64,000 bases of DNA from assembly GCA_910577335.1 (NCBI GenBank), contig CAJTMJ010000018.1, forward strand, positions 1 to 64,000, written 5' to 3'. Both the position numbers and the translations under genes were made by a program. This stretch comes from an uncultured Duncaniella sp. Its GTDB lineage: Bacteria > Bacteroidota > Bacteroidia > Bacteroidales > Muribaculaceae. Within the stretch, counting starts at the first letter, position 1. Every line of letters begins with the position of its first letter. The notes under the pieces are model-generated. The model did no database searches. It was not told the DNA's origin and saw only the letters and a list, made by a program, of their open reading frames with translations. Below are positions 23,574 through 31,147 of this stretch, piece after piece.

Positions 23574-23597
23574 GAACTGATTTAAAATTCTAATCAG
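23574..23597. repeat. GAACTGATTTAAA element with small hairpin
   Basis: GAACTGATTTAAAATTC is followed by TAATCAG, so CTGATT (23577-23582) and AATCAG (23592-23597) can pair. It lies in the predicted leader of the following gene, like the related elements at der and the symporter. Confidence 0.5.
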
Positions 23598-23613
23598 ACC
23601 ATTACCATCAGTC

Positions 23614-24708
23614 ATGAAGCAGACAGAAAATACCTTTGATAAAGAGTCTGTCCCCAAAACAGGTAGCATAGCATGGAAAATCATGTTGCCTGTCATTATA
23701 GGGCTCTTGGTAGTGGCATGGATGTTTCATAACGAGTTTAACCCTAAGTCATGGGACGCATTTCATTTTGACCTGAGGGTAGTGGGGTGCATAGCGTTGG
23801 CATGGCTGTTCATGATAGGGAGAGACTTCGGGCTAAGCTGGAGATTCAGGGCTATTACCGATAGAAAACTTTCATGGTGGCAGGTGATAAGGGTCAATAT
23901 GCTTTGTGAGTTTACATCGTGTGTTACACCGACCTCTGTCGGGGGAAGCACATTCGGTCTTATATACCTTAACCGTGAGGGGATTCCTTTAGGTAGGGCA
24001 ACCACGTTGATGATGACAACGCTGTTTCTTGACGAGCTGTTTTTTGTGGTCTCGCTTCCTGTGGTTATGTTTATAGTACCCTATCGGGAATTGTTCGGAT
24101 TTGAACATTCAGCGTTTAACACAGGGCTCCAAACGGTGTTTTGGTCGGTATATGGTATTCTCACGCTTTGGACCGCAGTGCTCTTTGTCGGGATATTCAT
24201 TAAGCCTCGTGCCATTCATAAGGCGCTCAACTGGATATTCCATTTCCGACTCCTGCGCCGTTGGCAGCATAATGTGGATGTGATGGGTGACCAGATGGAG
24301 GCTACCGGAAAGGATTTGCGTAGCCGGCGAATAAGGTGGTGGTTAGTGACATTCGGAGCCACGGCACTCTCATGGTCATCACGCTATTTGGTGGTCAACG
24401 CTTTGTTTCTCGGCTTTGCCCCATACGCTGATCAGTTGATAGTCTTTTGCCGGCAGTTTGTGGTGTGGGTGGTATTGATGGTCAGTCCTACTCCCGGAGG
24501 TGCGGGAATCAGCGAATGGCTTTTCACCACTTATTACGGTGACTTGCTGCATAGCACAAGCATTACTTTAGTCATAGCGTTGTTCTGGAGAATCATAAGT
24601 TACTATGTATACCTTATAATAGGTGCTTGCATCTTGCCTTGGTGGTTTCGCCACAAGGTCAATTTTTCAAAATTGAAGAGACTTAAAAAGAATAAACAGG
24701 AAATATAA
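23614..24708 (+). CDS. LPG synthase TM-domain/UPF0104 family membrane protein
   Basis: This 364-residue inner-membrane protein has about eight hydrophobic segments and the signatures of the UPF0104 (lysylphosphatidylglycerol synthase transmembrane, COG0392) family. These include the early TPTSVGGSTFGLIYLNREG segment, LFLDELFFV, and the late VSPTPGGAGISEWLF motif. The family includes the flippase domain of MprF and AglD-type proteins, so a role in moving or modifying lipids in the inner membrane is likely. No soluble transferase domain is fused, so it is not a full MprF. It has its own promoter and is 13 bases from the NfeD-type gene; kdsB follows, suggesting an envelope-related operon. Confidence 0.88.
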   Translation: MKQTENTFDKESVPKTGSIAWKIMLPVIIGLLVVAWMFHNEFNPKSWDAFHFDLRVVGCIALAWLFMIGRDFGLSWRFRAITDRKLSWWQVIRVNMLCEFTSCVTPTSVGGSTFGLIYLNREGIPLGRATTLMMTTLFLDELFFVVSLPVVMFIVPYRELFGFEHSAFNTGLQTVFWSVYGILTLWTAVLFVGIFIKPRAIHKALNWIFHFRLLRRWQHNVDVMGDQMEATGKDLRSRRIRWWLVTFGATALSWSSRYLVVNALFLGFAPYADQLIVFCRQFVVWVVLMVSPTPGGAGISEWLFTTYYGDLLHSTSITLVIALFWRIISYYVYLIIGACILPWWFRHKVNFSKLKRLKKNKQEI

Positions 24709-24721
24709 ACAGCATATAGAT

Positions 24722-26086
24722 ATGATCCGTTATTTTTTCATATTACTAATTTCGATTGCGTCGTCATTTACCATTATGGGTAAAGAGGCGTACATACTTC
24801 GTCTTGATGATGAGATAGGTTCCAAAACATGGCGATATACACGTGAGGCGCTCGATGAGGCACAGGCTCGTAATTCAGACCTGCTCCTTGTGCATCTGAA
24901 CACCTACGGAGGTTCGGTGGTACATGCCGATTCCATTCGCACGGCTCTGCTGAATTATCCCGGACCGGTTGTGGCATTTGTCGATAACAATGCGGCATCG
25001 GCAGGTGCGCTTATTGCGCTTGCCTGCGACACGGTTTTTATGCGTAGAGGTGCTTCGATGGGTGCGGCGACTGTGGTAAACGGCACTGACGGTTCGGCAA
25101 TGCCCGACAAGTACCAATCGTATATGAGGGCGATGATGCGCTCCACAGCCGAGCATCATGGCAAATACCGTGACTCATCCGACTCGCTTAAATGGCGTAG
25201 AGATCCAACTATCGCTGAGGCGATGGTTGACACACGAGTCGTAGTGCCCGGACTCATAGATTCGACACGTGTGCTGACATTCACCACCGATGAAGCTATA
25301 AAATGGCATTATGCCGAGGATAAGGCTGAATCCATATCGGAGGTGCTTGATAAACTTGACAGTTCAGACTATACCGTTAAGGAATATATCCCCACATGGC
25401 TTGACCATCTGATAGGGTTCTTTACCAATCCCGCTGTTCAGGCTGTGCTGATTATGATAATTATCGGAGGCATATATATGGAACTACATTCTCCCGGTGT
25501 GGGTTTCCCGTCGGCAGCCGCTATCATAGCCGCTGTGCTGTACTTCCTGCCGTTGTACATATCAGGCATAGCAAGCAGTTGGATCATACTTATATTTGTG
25601 GCGGGAATAATATTAGTGGTGCTTGAAATGTTTGTGGTGCCGGGATTCGGAATAACAGGTATTGCAGGTATCTCCTGTATATGTATTGCCCTCATTCTCG
25701 GACTTATAGAGCATTACACATTTTCTATAACTCAGGTAGATGCCACATCTCTTTGGTCGTCATTGGCGATATTTATAACAGGGGTGGTGCTTGCCGTGGG
25801 TGCTATATGGTATCTGACATCATCCCACGGACCCAAATGGATACGCCGTCATACAGATCTCACCCTTACTCAGCAGGTTAAGGACGGATATATAGGTGTG
25901 GATATGACACCATCCTATTATGTGGGTTTCGACGGTGTTGCCATAACCGATATGCGTCCTGCCGGGAAGGTCGAGATAAACGGCGAGGAGCTTGACGCAG
26001 TAGCTGTGCGAGGTTTCATTAATGCCGGTACACGTGTGAAAGTTGTGAAATATGAAAACGCCCAGATATATGTCAAAGAAATCTGA
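24722..26086 (+). CDS. NfeD-family membrane-bound serine protease
   Basis: This 454-residue protein is of the long NfeD (ClpP-class membrane protease) type. After a signal peptide (about 1-20) comes a ClpP/SppA-like protease domain at about 22-215, with LNTYGGSVVHADSIRTAL and the probable nucleophile Ser in NNAASAGALIALACDTVFM; a Lys/Tyr region near DKYQSYMRAMMRS may hold the base. Residues 235-375 have four to five membrane helices, and the C-terminal 70 residues form the NfeD OB-fold (GVAITDMRPAGKVEINGEEL). Homologues cleave stomatin-like membrane proteins, but no stomatin gene is adjacent here. The 3' end overlaps the kdsB start, indicating cotranscription. Confidence 0.92.
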   Translation: MIRYFFILLISIASSFTIMGKEAYILRLDDEIGSKTWRYTREALDEAQARNSDLLLVHLNTYGGSVVHADSIRTALLNYPGPVVAFVDNNAASAGALIALACDTVFMRRGASMGAATVVNGTDGSAMPDKYQSYMRAMMRSTAEHHGKYRDSSDSLKWRRDPTIAEAMVDTRVVVPGLIDSTRVLTFTTDEAIKWHYAEDKAESISEVLDKLDSSDYTVKEYIPTWLDHLIGFFTNPAVQAVLIMIIIGGIYMELHSPGVGFPSAAAIIAAVLYFLPLYISGIASSWIILIFVAGIILVVLEMFVVPGFGITGIAGISCICIALILGLIEHYTFSITQVDATSLWSSLAIFITGVVLAVGAIWYLTSSHGPKWIRRHTDLTLTQQVKDGYIGVDMTPSYYVGFDGVAITDMRPAGKVEINGEELDAVAVRGFINAGTRVKVVKYENAQIYVKEI

Positions 26087-26825
26087 TTTTATCGGCATTA
26101 TACCTTCACGGTATGGCTCGACTCGCTTCCCCGGCAAACCGCTTGCGCTTATCGATGGAGTAATGATGATCGAGAGGGTATACCGGCAAGCGTCGAAGGC
26201 ACTTGAAAGGGTAGTGGTAGCCACTGACGACTCACGTATTTATGACGCTGTGAAAGGCTTTGGTGGTGAGGTTGTCATGACCTCTTCCGAATGTCGGAAC
26301 GGTACCGAGAGAGTGGCTGAGGCGTATAAGTCATTAGGCGTTAAAGCCGATGTCGTCATAAACATACAGGGTGATGAACCGTACATACATCCTGACCAAA
26401 TCTCTGCGGTCATGGCGCTATTTCAGGATACCCCGGATGTCCAGATCGGTACACTTGCCCATGTCTTTGACCCTAAGTCGGGGTTTGAAGCACTTTTTAA
26501 TCCAAACAGGGTGAAGATGACGATGGATGACAGCGGGAGGGTGCTGTATTTCAGCCGTTCGATAATACCATATATCCGCAACCACAAGTGGCAGGAATGG
26601 GTTGACAGTGCCACATTTTATACACATATCGGATTGTATGGCTTTAGGGCTGATGTGTTGGAGGAGATAATTGCATTGCCACCGTCCTCACTTGAGATTG
26701 CAGAGTCGCTTGAACAGCTTCGGTGGTTGCAACACGGATACCATATTAAGGCTGCAGTGACTACCATCCCGTCTTGTCCGGTTGATACACCGGAGGATAT
26801 AGACGCATTAGTCACAAAAGTATAA
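26070..26825 (+). CDS. kdsB: 3-Deoxy-manno-octulosonate cytidylyltransferase
   Basis: KdsB makes CMP-Kdo, the activated sugar for the lipopolysaccharide inner core. The protein (251 residues from the chosen start) shows the nucleotidyltransferase opening FIGIIPSRYGSTRFPGKPLA, the VVATDDSRI segment, the INIQGDEPYIHPDQ motif with the CTP/metal-binding Asp, and ESLEQLRWLQHGY near the end, as in E. coli KdsB. I prefer the ATG at 26070 (MSKKSDFIGIIPSRY) over 26052, because homologues begin close to the FIGIIP strand. The start lies inside the end of the NfeD-type gene (17-base overlap). It indicates a Gram-negative envelope with Kdo-containing LPS. Confidence 0.95.
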   Translation: MSKKSDFIGIIPSRYGSTRFPGKPLALIDGVMMIERVYRQASKALERVVVATDDSRIYDAVKGFGGEVVMTSSECRNGTERVAEAYKSLGVKADVVINIQGDEPYIHPDQISAVMALFQDTPDVQIGTLAHVFDPKSGFEALFNPNRVKMTMDDSGRVLYFSRSIIPYIRNHKWQEWVDSATFYTHIGLYGFRADVLEEIIALPPSSLEIAESLEQLRWLQHGYHIKAAVTTIPSCPVDTPEDIDALVTKV

Positions 26826-26827
26826 AA

Positions 26828-26853
26828 TTGAAGCTATCAGGCATTAGCTTCAA
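26828..26853 (+). terminator. Small hairpin after kdsB
   Basis: TTGAAGCTA and TAGCTTCAA form a perfect 9-bp stem directly after the kdsB stop. It is followed only by an AT-rich stretch, so it may help the stronger terminator just downstream. Confidence 0.4.
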
Positions 26854-26867
26854 ATGTATAAAAAATG

Positions 26868-26907
26868 ACATAGCCGGGATTCAGATTTGCCTGAGTCCCG
26901 GCTATGT
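26868..26907. terminator. Bidirectional terminator between kdsB and gdhA
   Basis: ACATAGCCGGGA and TCCCGGCTATGT form a perfect 12-bp stem, extended inward by TCAG/CTGA, between two converging genes. A TTTATTG tail follows on the plus strand and a T-rich stretch (TCATTTTTTATAC) on the minus strand. Confidence 0.88.
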
Positions 26908-26946
26908 TTATTGTGGAATGGTTATCAAGAAATTCCTATAAGGATA

Positions 26947-28284
26947 TTAGAGCACACCCTGTGCCATCATCGCACGAGCCACTTTCATGAAGCCGGCAAC
27001 GTTTGCACCGCGTACGTAGTTGATATATCCGTCAAGCTCTGTGCCATACTTAACGCACTGAGTGTGGATTTCAGACATAATCTGTTTAAGCTTGTTGTCA
27101 ACCTCTTCGGCGCTCCAAGAGAGCTTCTGAGAATTCTGAGCCATTTCAAGACCTGACACTGACACACCACCTGCGTTTGCAGCCTTACCGGGAGCGTAGA
27201 GGATACGTGCTTTCTGGAATTCACGGATAGCTTCGGGGGTAGAGGGCATGTTGGCACCTTCGCTCACTGCGATACATCCATTAGCCACAAGCGCACGAGC
27301 GTCATCGCCATCAATTTCGTTCTGTGTAGCTGAAGGCATTGCTATGTCGCAAGCCACACGCTGCCAAGGACGTTCGCCTTCGAAGTACTGACATTCGTAT
27401 TCTTCGGCAAATTCACGGATACGACCGCGGTAGATATTCTTCAATTTGAAGATATAGTCAAGCTGTTCACGGGTAAGACCGTCGGGAACATAGATTGTAC
27501 CGTCGCTATCGCTCATTGATACCACTTTTGCACCGAGTGAGAGAAGCTTGTCGGCAGTATATGTCGCAACGTTACCTGAACCTGAGATAGCAACACGCTT
27601 GCCGGCGATGTCAATGCCACGGGTCTTCAACATCTCAAGGAGGAAGTATACATTTCCGTAACCTGTAGCCTCGGGACGGATGAGAGAACCGCCGAATTCA
27701 ATACCTTTACCGGTGAAAGTACCTGTGAATTCACGAGCCATCTTCTTATATTCACCGAACATGTAGCCGACTTCACGACCACCTACACCTATATCACCTG
27801 CGGGCACATCGGTGTCGGGACCAATCTGACGCCACAATTCCTGAATAAATGCCTGGCAGAAGCGCATAACTTCCATGTCGCTCTTGCCACGGGGTGAAAA
27901 GTCGCTACCGCCCTTTGCGCCACCCATAGCGAGAGTGGTAAGAGAGTTCTTGAATGTCTGCTCGAAAGCGAGGAACTTGAGGATTGACAGGTTAACGGAT
28001 GAGTGGAAACGGATACCGCCTTTGTACGGACCGATAGCATTGTTATGCTGCACACGGTAACCCATATTGTTCTGTACTTTGCCCTTATCGTCTACCCATG
28101 AAACACGGAAAGCGAAAATACGATCGGGAATACAGAGACGTTCTATAAGATTATAACGGTCAAATTCCGGATTTTCATTGTATACATCTTCGATAGTTGT
28201 GAGAACCTCTTCCACTGCCTGAATATATTCAGGTTCGTTGGGGAAACGACGCTTCAATTCGTCGATAACTGCAACAGCTTTCAT
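26947..28284 (-). CDS. gdhA: NADP-type glutamate dehydrogenase
   Basis: GdhA interconverts 2-oxoglutarate plus ammonium and glutamate in the cytosol and is a main route of ammonium assimilation in Bacteroidales. The 445-residue length fits the hexameric class. Conserved parts include GPYKGGIRFHSSVNLSILKF, the catalytic Lys region MGGAKGGSDFSPRGKSDMEV, the PAGDIGVGGREVGYMFGEYK loop and the Rossmann segment VAISGSGNVATYTADKLLSL. The C-terminal ANAGGVSVSGLEMAQNS is also characteristic. It is monocistronic and divergent from serB. With glnN further right, the window holds both ammonium-assimilating enzymes. Confidence 0.97.
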   Translation of the reverse strand: MKAVAVIDELKRRFPNEPEYIQAVEEVLTTIEDVYNENPEFDRYNLIERLCIPDRIFAFRVSWVDDKGKVQNNMGYRVQHNNAIGPYKGGIRFHSSVNLSILKFLAFEQTFKNSLTTLAMGGAKGGSDFSPRGKSDMEVMRFCQAFIQELWRQIGPDTDVPAGDIGVGGREVGYMFGEYKKMAREFTGTFTGKGIEFGGSLIRPEATGYGNVYFLLEMLKTRGIDIAGKRVAISGSGNVATYTADKLLSLGAKVVSMSDSDGTIYVPDGLTREQLDYIFKLKNIYRGRIREFAEEYECQYFEGERPWQRVACDIAMPSATQNEIDGDDARALVANGCIAVSEGANMPSTPEAIREFQKARILYAPGKAANAGGVSVSGLEMAQNSQKLSWSAEEVDNKLKQIMSEIHTQCVKYGTELDGYINYVRGANVAGFMKVARAMMAQGVL

Positions 28285-28372
28285 ACCTTAGTTGGAAATT
28301 ATTATTGTAATTAATATATCACGTTAAAATGACAAATTGCCATAATTTTGTTGATTTTGCTGCAAAGTTACA

Positions 28373-28380
28373 ACGTTTAT
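28373..28380 (-). promoter_or_regulatory. -7 promoter element of gdhA
   Basis: The minus strand reads TAACTTTG, giving a gdhA leader of about 80 bases. No consensus -33 element is seen. Confidence 0.45.
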
Positions 28381-28432
28381 GCCGAATATGCAAGAAAAAT
28401 GTCATTTTTATGCATGGTTGGCGAAATTTTCG

Positions 28433-28440
28433 TACCTTTG
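28433..28440 (+). promoter_or_regulatory. -7 promoter element of serB
   Basis: TACCTTTG matches TAnnTTTG. Because transcription would start near 28446, the long upstream reading frame (from 28329) cannot be translated from this promoter, which supports the ATG at 28461. Confidence 0.5.
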
Positions 28441-28460
28441 TGTCGAAATATAATGCAGAT

Positions 28461-29699
28461 ATGGCAATGAACTCACGTGAATTAGAATTAATACTAATAA
28501 ATATCTCGGGACAGGACCATCCGGGTGTCACCTCGGCACTATCGGAAATACTGGCAAAGTATGACGCCGGAATTCTTGACATAGGTCAGGCTGATATCCA
28601 CCACACGCTTTCACTTGGTATATTGATCAAGACCAATTCGGATGTCTCAGGAAACATCATGAAGGAGTTGCTTTTTGAGGCGACCAAATTGAATGTCAAC
28701 ATACGTTTCACACCAGTGAGCCGTGAGGAATATGAGGAATGGGTGGGACGTCAAGGTAAAAACCGCTGGATTATAACTCTGCTCGGACGCCGACTGACAG
28801 CACGGCAGATAGCCACTGTCACAGCCGAGATTTCACGCCAAGGGTTGAATATAGATGGTATACAGCGTCTTACGGGTAGAATGCCGTTAGGTGAGGAGGA
28901 GCAGCCGAGGTCAAAATCGTGTGTCGAGTTCTCAGTCCGCGGCACTCCTAACGATTTCCATGCCATGCAGGCAAAGTTTATGAACCTTGCGCAGGAGGAT
29001 GATTTTGACATATCGATGCAGGAGGACACTCTCTACCGTCGTTGTCGCCGTCTGATATGTTTCGATATGGATTCCACTCTTATAGAAACAGAGGTGATTG
29101 ACGAGCTTGCCATGAGAGCCGGTGTAGGCGATCAGGTGAAGGCGATCACCGAGCGGGCCATGAGAGGAGAGATAGATTTCTGTGAGAGTTTCAAGGAGCG
29201 AGTGGCATTGCTTAAGGGGCTTGATGAAAGTGTGATGCGTGAGATAGCCGAAAATCTTCCTATCACCGAGGGTGTTGGACGCATGATGCAGGTGCTTAAA
29301 CGAGCCGGATATAAGACAGCTATCCTTTCGGGCGGTTTCACATATTTCGGCGATTACCTTAAACGTAAGTTCGGATTTGATTATGTGTATGCCAACGAGC
29401 TTGAGATAGTTGACGGCAAACTCACCGGCAGATACCTCGGAGAAATAGTAGATGGCAGACGTAAAGCGGAGTTGCTTCGTCTTATAGCACAGGTTGAAAA
29501 TGTGAATATAGCTCAGACCATAGCGGTGGGTGACGGAGCCAATGACCTCCCGATGCTCGGCACAGCGGGTCTTGGTATAGCGTTCCACGCCAAACCAAAG
29601 GTCAAGGCAACGGCTGAACAGTCAATATCGACAATAGGGCTTGACGGTGTGCTTTATTTCCTCGGTTTTAAGGATTCGTTCATCACCGAAAATAAATGA
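28461..29699 (+). CDS. serB: Phosphoserine phosphatase with N-terminal ACT domains
   Basis: SerB dephosphorylates phosphoserine, the last step of serine synthesis. From the ATG at 28461 (MAMNSRELELILINISGQDHPG) the protein is about 412 residues. The N-terminal 190 residues hold two ACT-like regulatory domains (first GQDHPGVTSALSEILAKYDA; second WIITLLGRRLTARQIATVTA). The HAD phosphatase domain follows with LICFDMDSTLIETEVIDELA (nucleophile and acid/base Asp), AILSGGFTYFGDYL and VGDGANDLPMLGTAGLGIAF. The ACT domains suggest feedback by an amino acid such as serine. I reject the extension to 28329 because of the promoter position and its unlike sequence. Confidence 0.94.
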   Translation: MAMNSRELELILINISGQDHPGVTSALSEILAKYDAGILDIGQADIHHTLSLGILIKTNSDVSGNIMKELLFEATKLNVNIRFTPVSREEYEEWVGRQGKNRWIITLLGRRLTARQIATVTAEISRQGLNIDGIQRLTGRMPLGEEEQPRSKSCVEFSVRGTPNDFHAMQAKFMNLAQEDDFDISMQEDTLYRRCRRLICFDMDSTLIETEVIDELAMRAGVGDQVKAITERAMRGEIDFCESFKERVALLKGLDESVMREIAENLPITEGVGRMMQVLKRAGYKTAILSGGFTYFGDYLKRKFGFDYVYANELEIVDGKLTGRYLGEIVDGRRKAELLRLIAQVENVNIAQTIAVGDGANDLPMLGTAGLGIAFHAKPKVKATAEQSISTIGLDGVLYFLGFKDSFITENK

Positions 29700-29709
29700 T
29701 TGCATGGTT

Positions 29710-29737
29710 AAGGACGCTATAGAGCAGCAGCGTCTTT
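29710..29737 (+). terminator. serB terminator
   Basis: AAGGACGCT and AGCGTCTTT pair (one G-U) around a short AT-AGAGCAGC loop, just after the serB stop codon. Confidence 0.55.
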
Positions 29738-29759
29738 CCTACATATATAAATATAAATA

Positions 29760-29788
29760 CAGCCCGGCTTCATTTTGAAACCGGGCTG
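29760..29788 (-). terminator. Terminator of the DUF4293 gene
   Basis: CAGCCCGG and CCGGGCTG form a stem extended by TTCA/TGAA. On the minus strand the following bases are T-rich (TATTTATATTTATAT), fitting termination of the DUF4293 gene; it may also back up serB termination. Confidence 0.75.
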
Positions 29789-29810
29789 CGTTGTGCTAAG
29801 TGATAACGTC

Positions 29811-30245
29811 TTATCGTATACGGTCGTATGATTTCAGACGTTTGATGTCTTTATTGATAGCTGAGATAGCCATAATCTGGAGTATAGCAGCGATCGGCAG
29901 AAGAATATCCCATACGGTAAATCTTGCTTCCATACCTTCAGCTTCGGCTTGTTTAAACAATGTGAAGCAAACCACTGCGATGCAGCATAATGTCAGCAAC
30001 ATTGCTATTGTCAGCACGGTCTTTTGAAGTCCGATGTTGCTGTACATGAAGATGTCAACAATCATCAGAAGGAGGGCAGCGGCAGCCGGAATAAGGATAC
30101 CATACTCTGTCATTGTGTAAAGTTTTTCAGTCACAACAGGTTGGTTGCTGATGAAATCGACTTCCCCGTAAGGTACTATGATGAAAATAGCCATAGCCAC
30201 AACAGCCAGGAAGATGTAGAGGGTTTGGATACGTTGAATCTGCAT
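29811..30245 (-). CDS. DUF4293 family membrane protein
   Basis: This 144-residue protein has four hydrophobic segments (about 8-28, 45-70, 75-100, 108-130) and starts MQIQRIQTLYIFLAVVAMAI, typical of the DUF4293 family. That family is almost confined to Bacteroidota and its function is unknown. A charged C-terminus (NKDIKRLKSYDRIR) probably faces the cytosol. It is transcribed alone, divergent from surE. Four short helices and small size could suit a scaffold or small transport subunit, but the sequence gives no support for any specific role. Confidence 0.85.
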   Translation of the reverse strand: MQIQRIQTLYIFLAVVAMAIFIIVPYGEVDFISNQPVVTEKLYTMTEYGILIPAAAALLLMIVDIFMYSNIGLQKTVLTIAMLLTLCCIAVVCFTLFKQAEAEGMEARFTVWDILLPIAAILQIMAISAINKDIKRLKSYDRIR

Positions 30246-30285
30246 AATTTATAAAAGTTTTAATTCGTGATTGCGTAATTTTATT

Positions 30286-30293
30286 CAAAAGTA
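30286..30293 (-). promoter_or_regulatory. -7 promoter element of the DUF4293 gene
   Basis: The minus strand reads TACTTTTG, matching TAnnTTTG, about 40 bases before the start codon. Confidence 0.4.
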
Positions 30294-30338
30294 ATAAAAT
30301 TTTAACAATTGACACTGCGTTTAGTTGTTGTTTTATCG

Positions 30339-30346
30339 TAAATTTG
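30339..30346 (+). promoter_or_regulatory. -7 promoter element of surE
   Basis: TAAATTTG matches TAnnTTTG and lies 30 bases before the surE start codon. Confidence 0.5.
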
Positions 30347-30376
30347 TAATAAAATCATAGAAAACAGGTAAAATTC

Positions 30377-31147
30377 ATGGAAAATAACCGTCCCTTAATA
30401 CTTATAACCAATGATGATGGCATCGAAGCTAAAGGTATAAGCCATCTTATTTCTATCGCAGTGAAGTTAGGCGAGGTCATAGTGGTTGCCCCCGAAGCGC
30501 CCCAATCGGCAAAATCGTCGGCTCTGACTGTCAACTCACCTTTGATGGCTAAAAATCTCGAATCAATACATGGTGCGAAGGTCTTCACCGTAAACGGCAC
30601 TCCAGTAGATTGTGTGAAAGTCGCCATGCATGCATTGCTTTACCGTAAGCCCGATCTGGTATTGTCAGGTATAAATCATGGGTCGAATGCCGCTGTGAAT
30701 AACCTTTATTCCGGCACGATGGGGGCGGCTATGGAGGGATGTGTGCTTGGTGTGCCTTCGATAGGTTACTCTCTGCTGAGCCATTCTCCGAGAGCCGATT
30801 TTGAACCATTGACACCATTTATTGAAGATATCACAGCCCGTGTGCTTAAAAACGGGCTGCCTGACGGTATATGCCTGAATGTCAACTTCCCGGCTCATTG
30901 CACTCCTTTAGGTATGAAAGTACTTAGAGCTGCCAAAGGACATTGGTCTGAAGAATATGCCGATTATGCCACTCCGCATGGCACACCGTTCTATTGGCTT
31001 ACAGGTAAATTCCACAATATGGAACCTGACAATCCCGAAACTGACGAATATTGGTTGGCACGCCAATACGGCTCAATCGTGCCTATCCGTCCCGATCAGA
31101 CTGCCAAAGACCAGATATCAAAAATAGAAGAAATACTTAGTTTTTAA
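30377..31147 (+). CDS. surE: 5'-Nucleotidase SurE
   Basis: SurE is a metal-dependent phosphatase acting on nucleoside 5'- and 3'-monophosphates and is linked to survival in stationary phase. The 256-residue protein shows the metal-binding opening ILITNDDGIEAKGI (Asp-Asp), the SSALTVNSPL segment, VNGTPVDCVKVAMHAL and the SGINHGSNAAVNNLYSGTMG motif with the metal-ligand Asn. The length fits the family. Its last 11 bases overlap the end of the converging glycosyltransferase gene, so the two transcripts must overlap at their 3' ends; no hairpin separates them. Confidence 0.95.
   Translation: MENNRPLILITNDDGIEAKGISHLISIAVKLGEVIVVAPEAPQSAKSSALTVNSPLMAKNLESIHGAKVFTVNGTPVDCVKVAMHALLYRKPDLVLSGINHGSNAAVNNLYSGTMGAAMEGCVLGVPSIGYSLLSHSPRADFEPLTPFIEDITARVLKNGLPDGICLNVNFPAHCTPLGMKVLRAAKGHWSEEYADYATPHGTPFYWLTGKFHNMEPDNPETDEYWLARQYGSIVPIRPDQTAKDQISKIEEILSF

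Noticed and set aside
28329..28460. N-terminal extension of SerB
   Set aside because: The promoter -7 element at 28433-28440 lies inside it and the gdhA promoter overlaps it; homologues start at the ACT domain.
28932..29588. 218-codon minus-strand frame
   Set aside because: It is antisense to serB and has no domain features.
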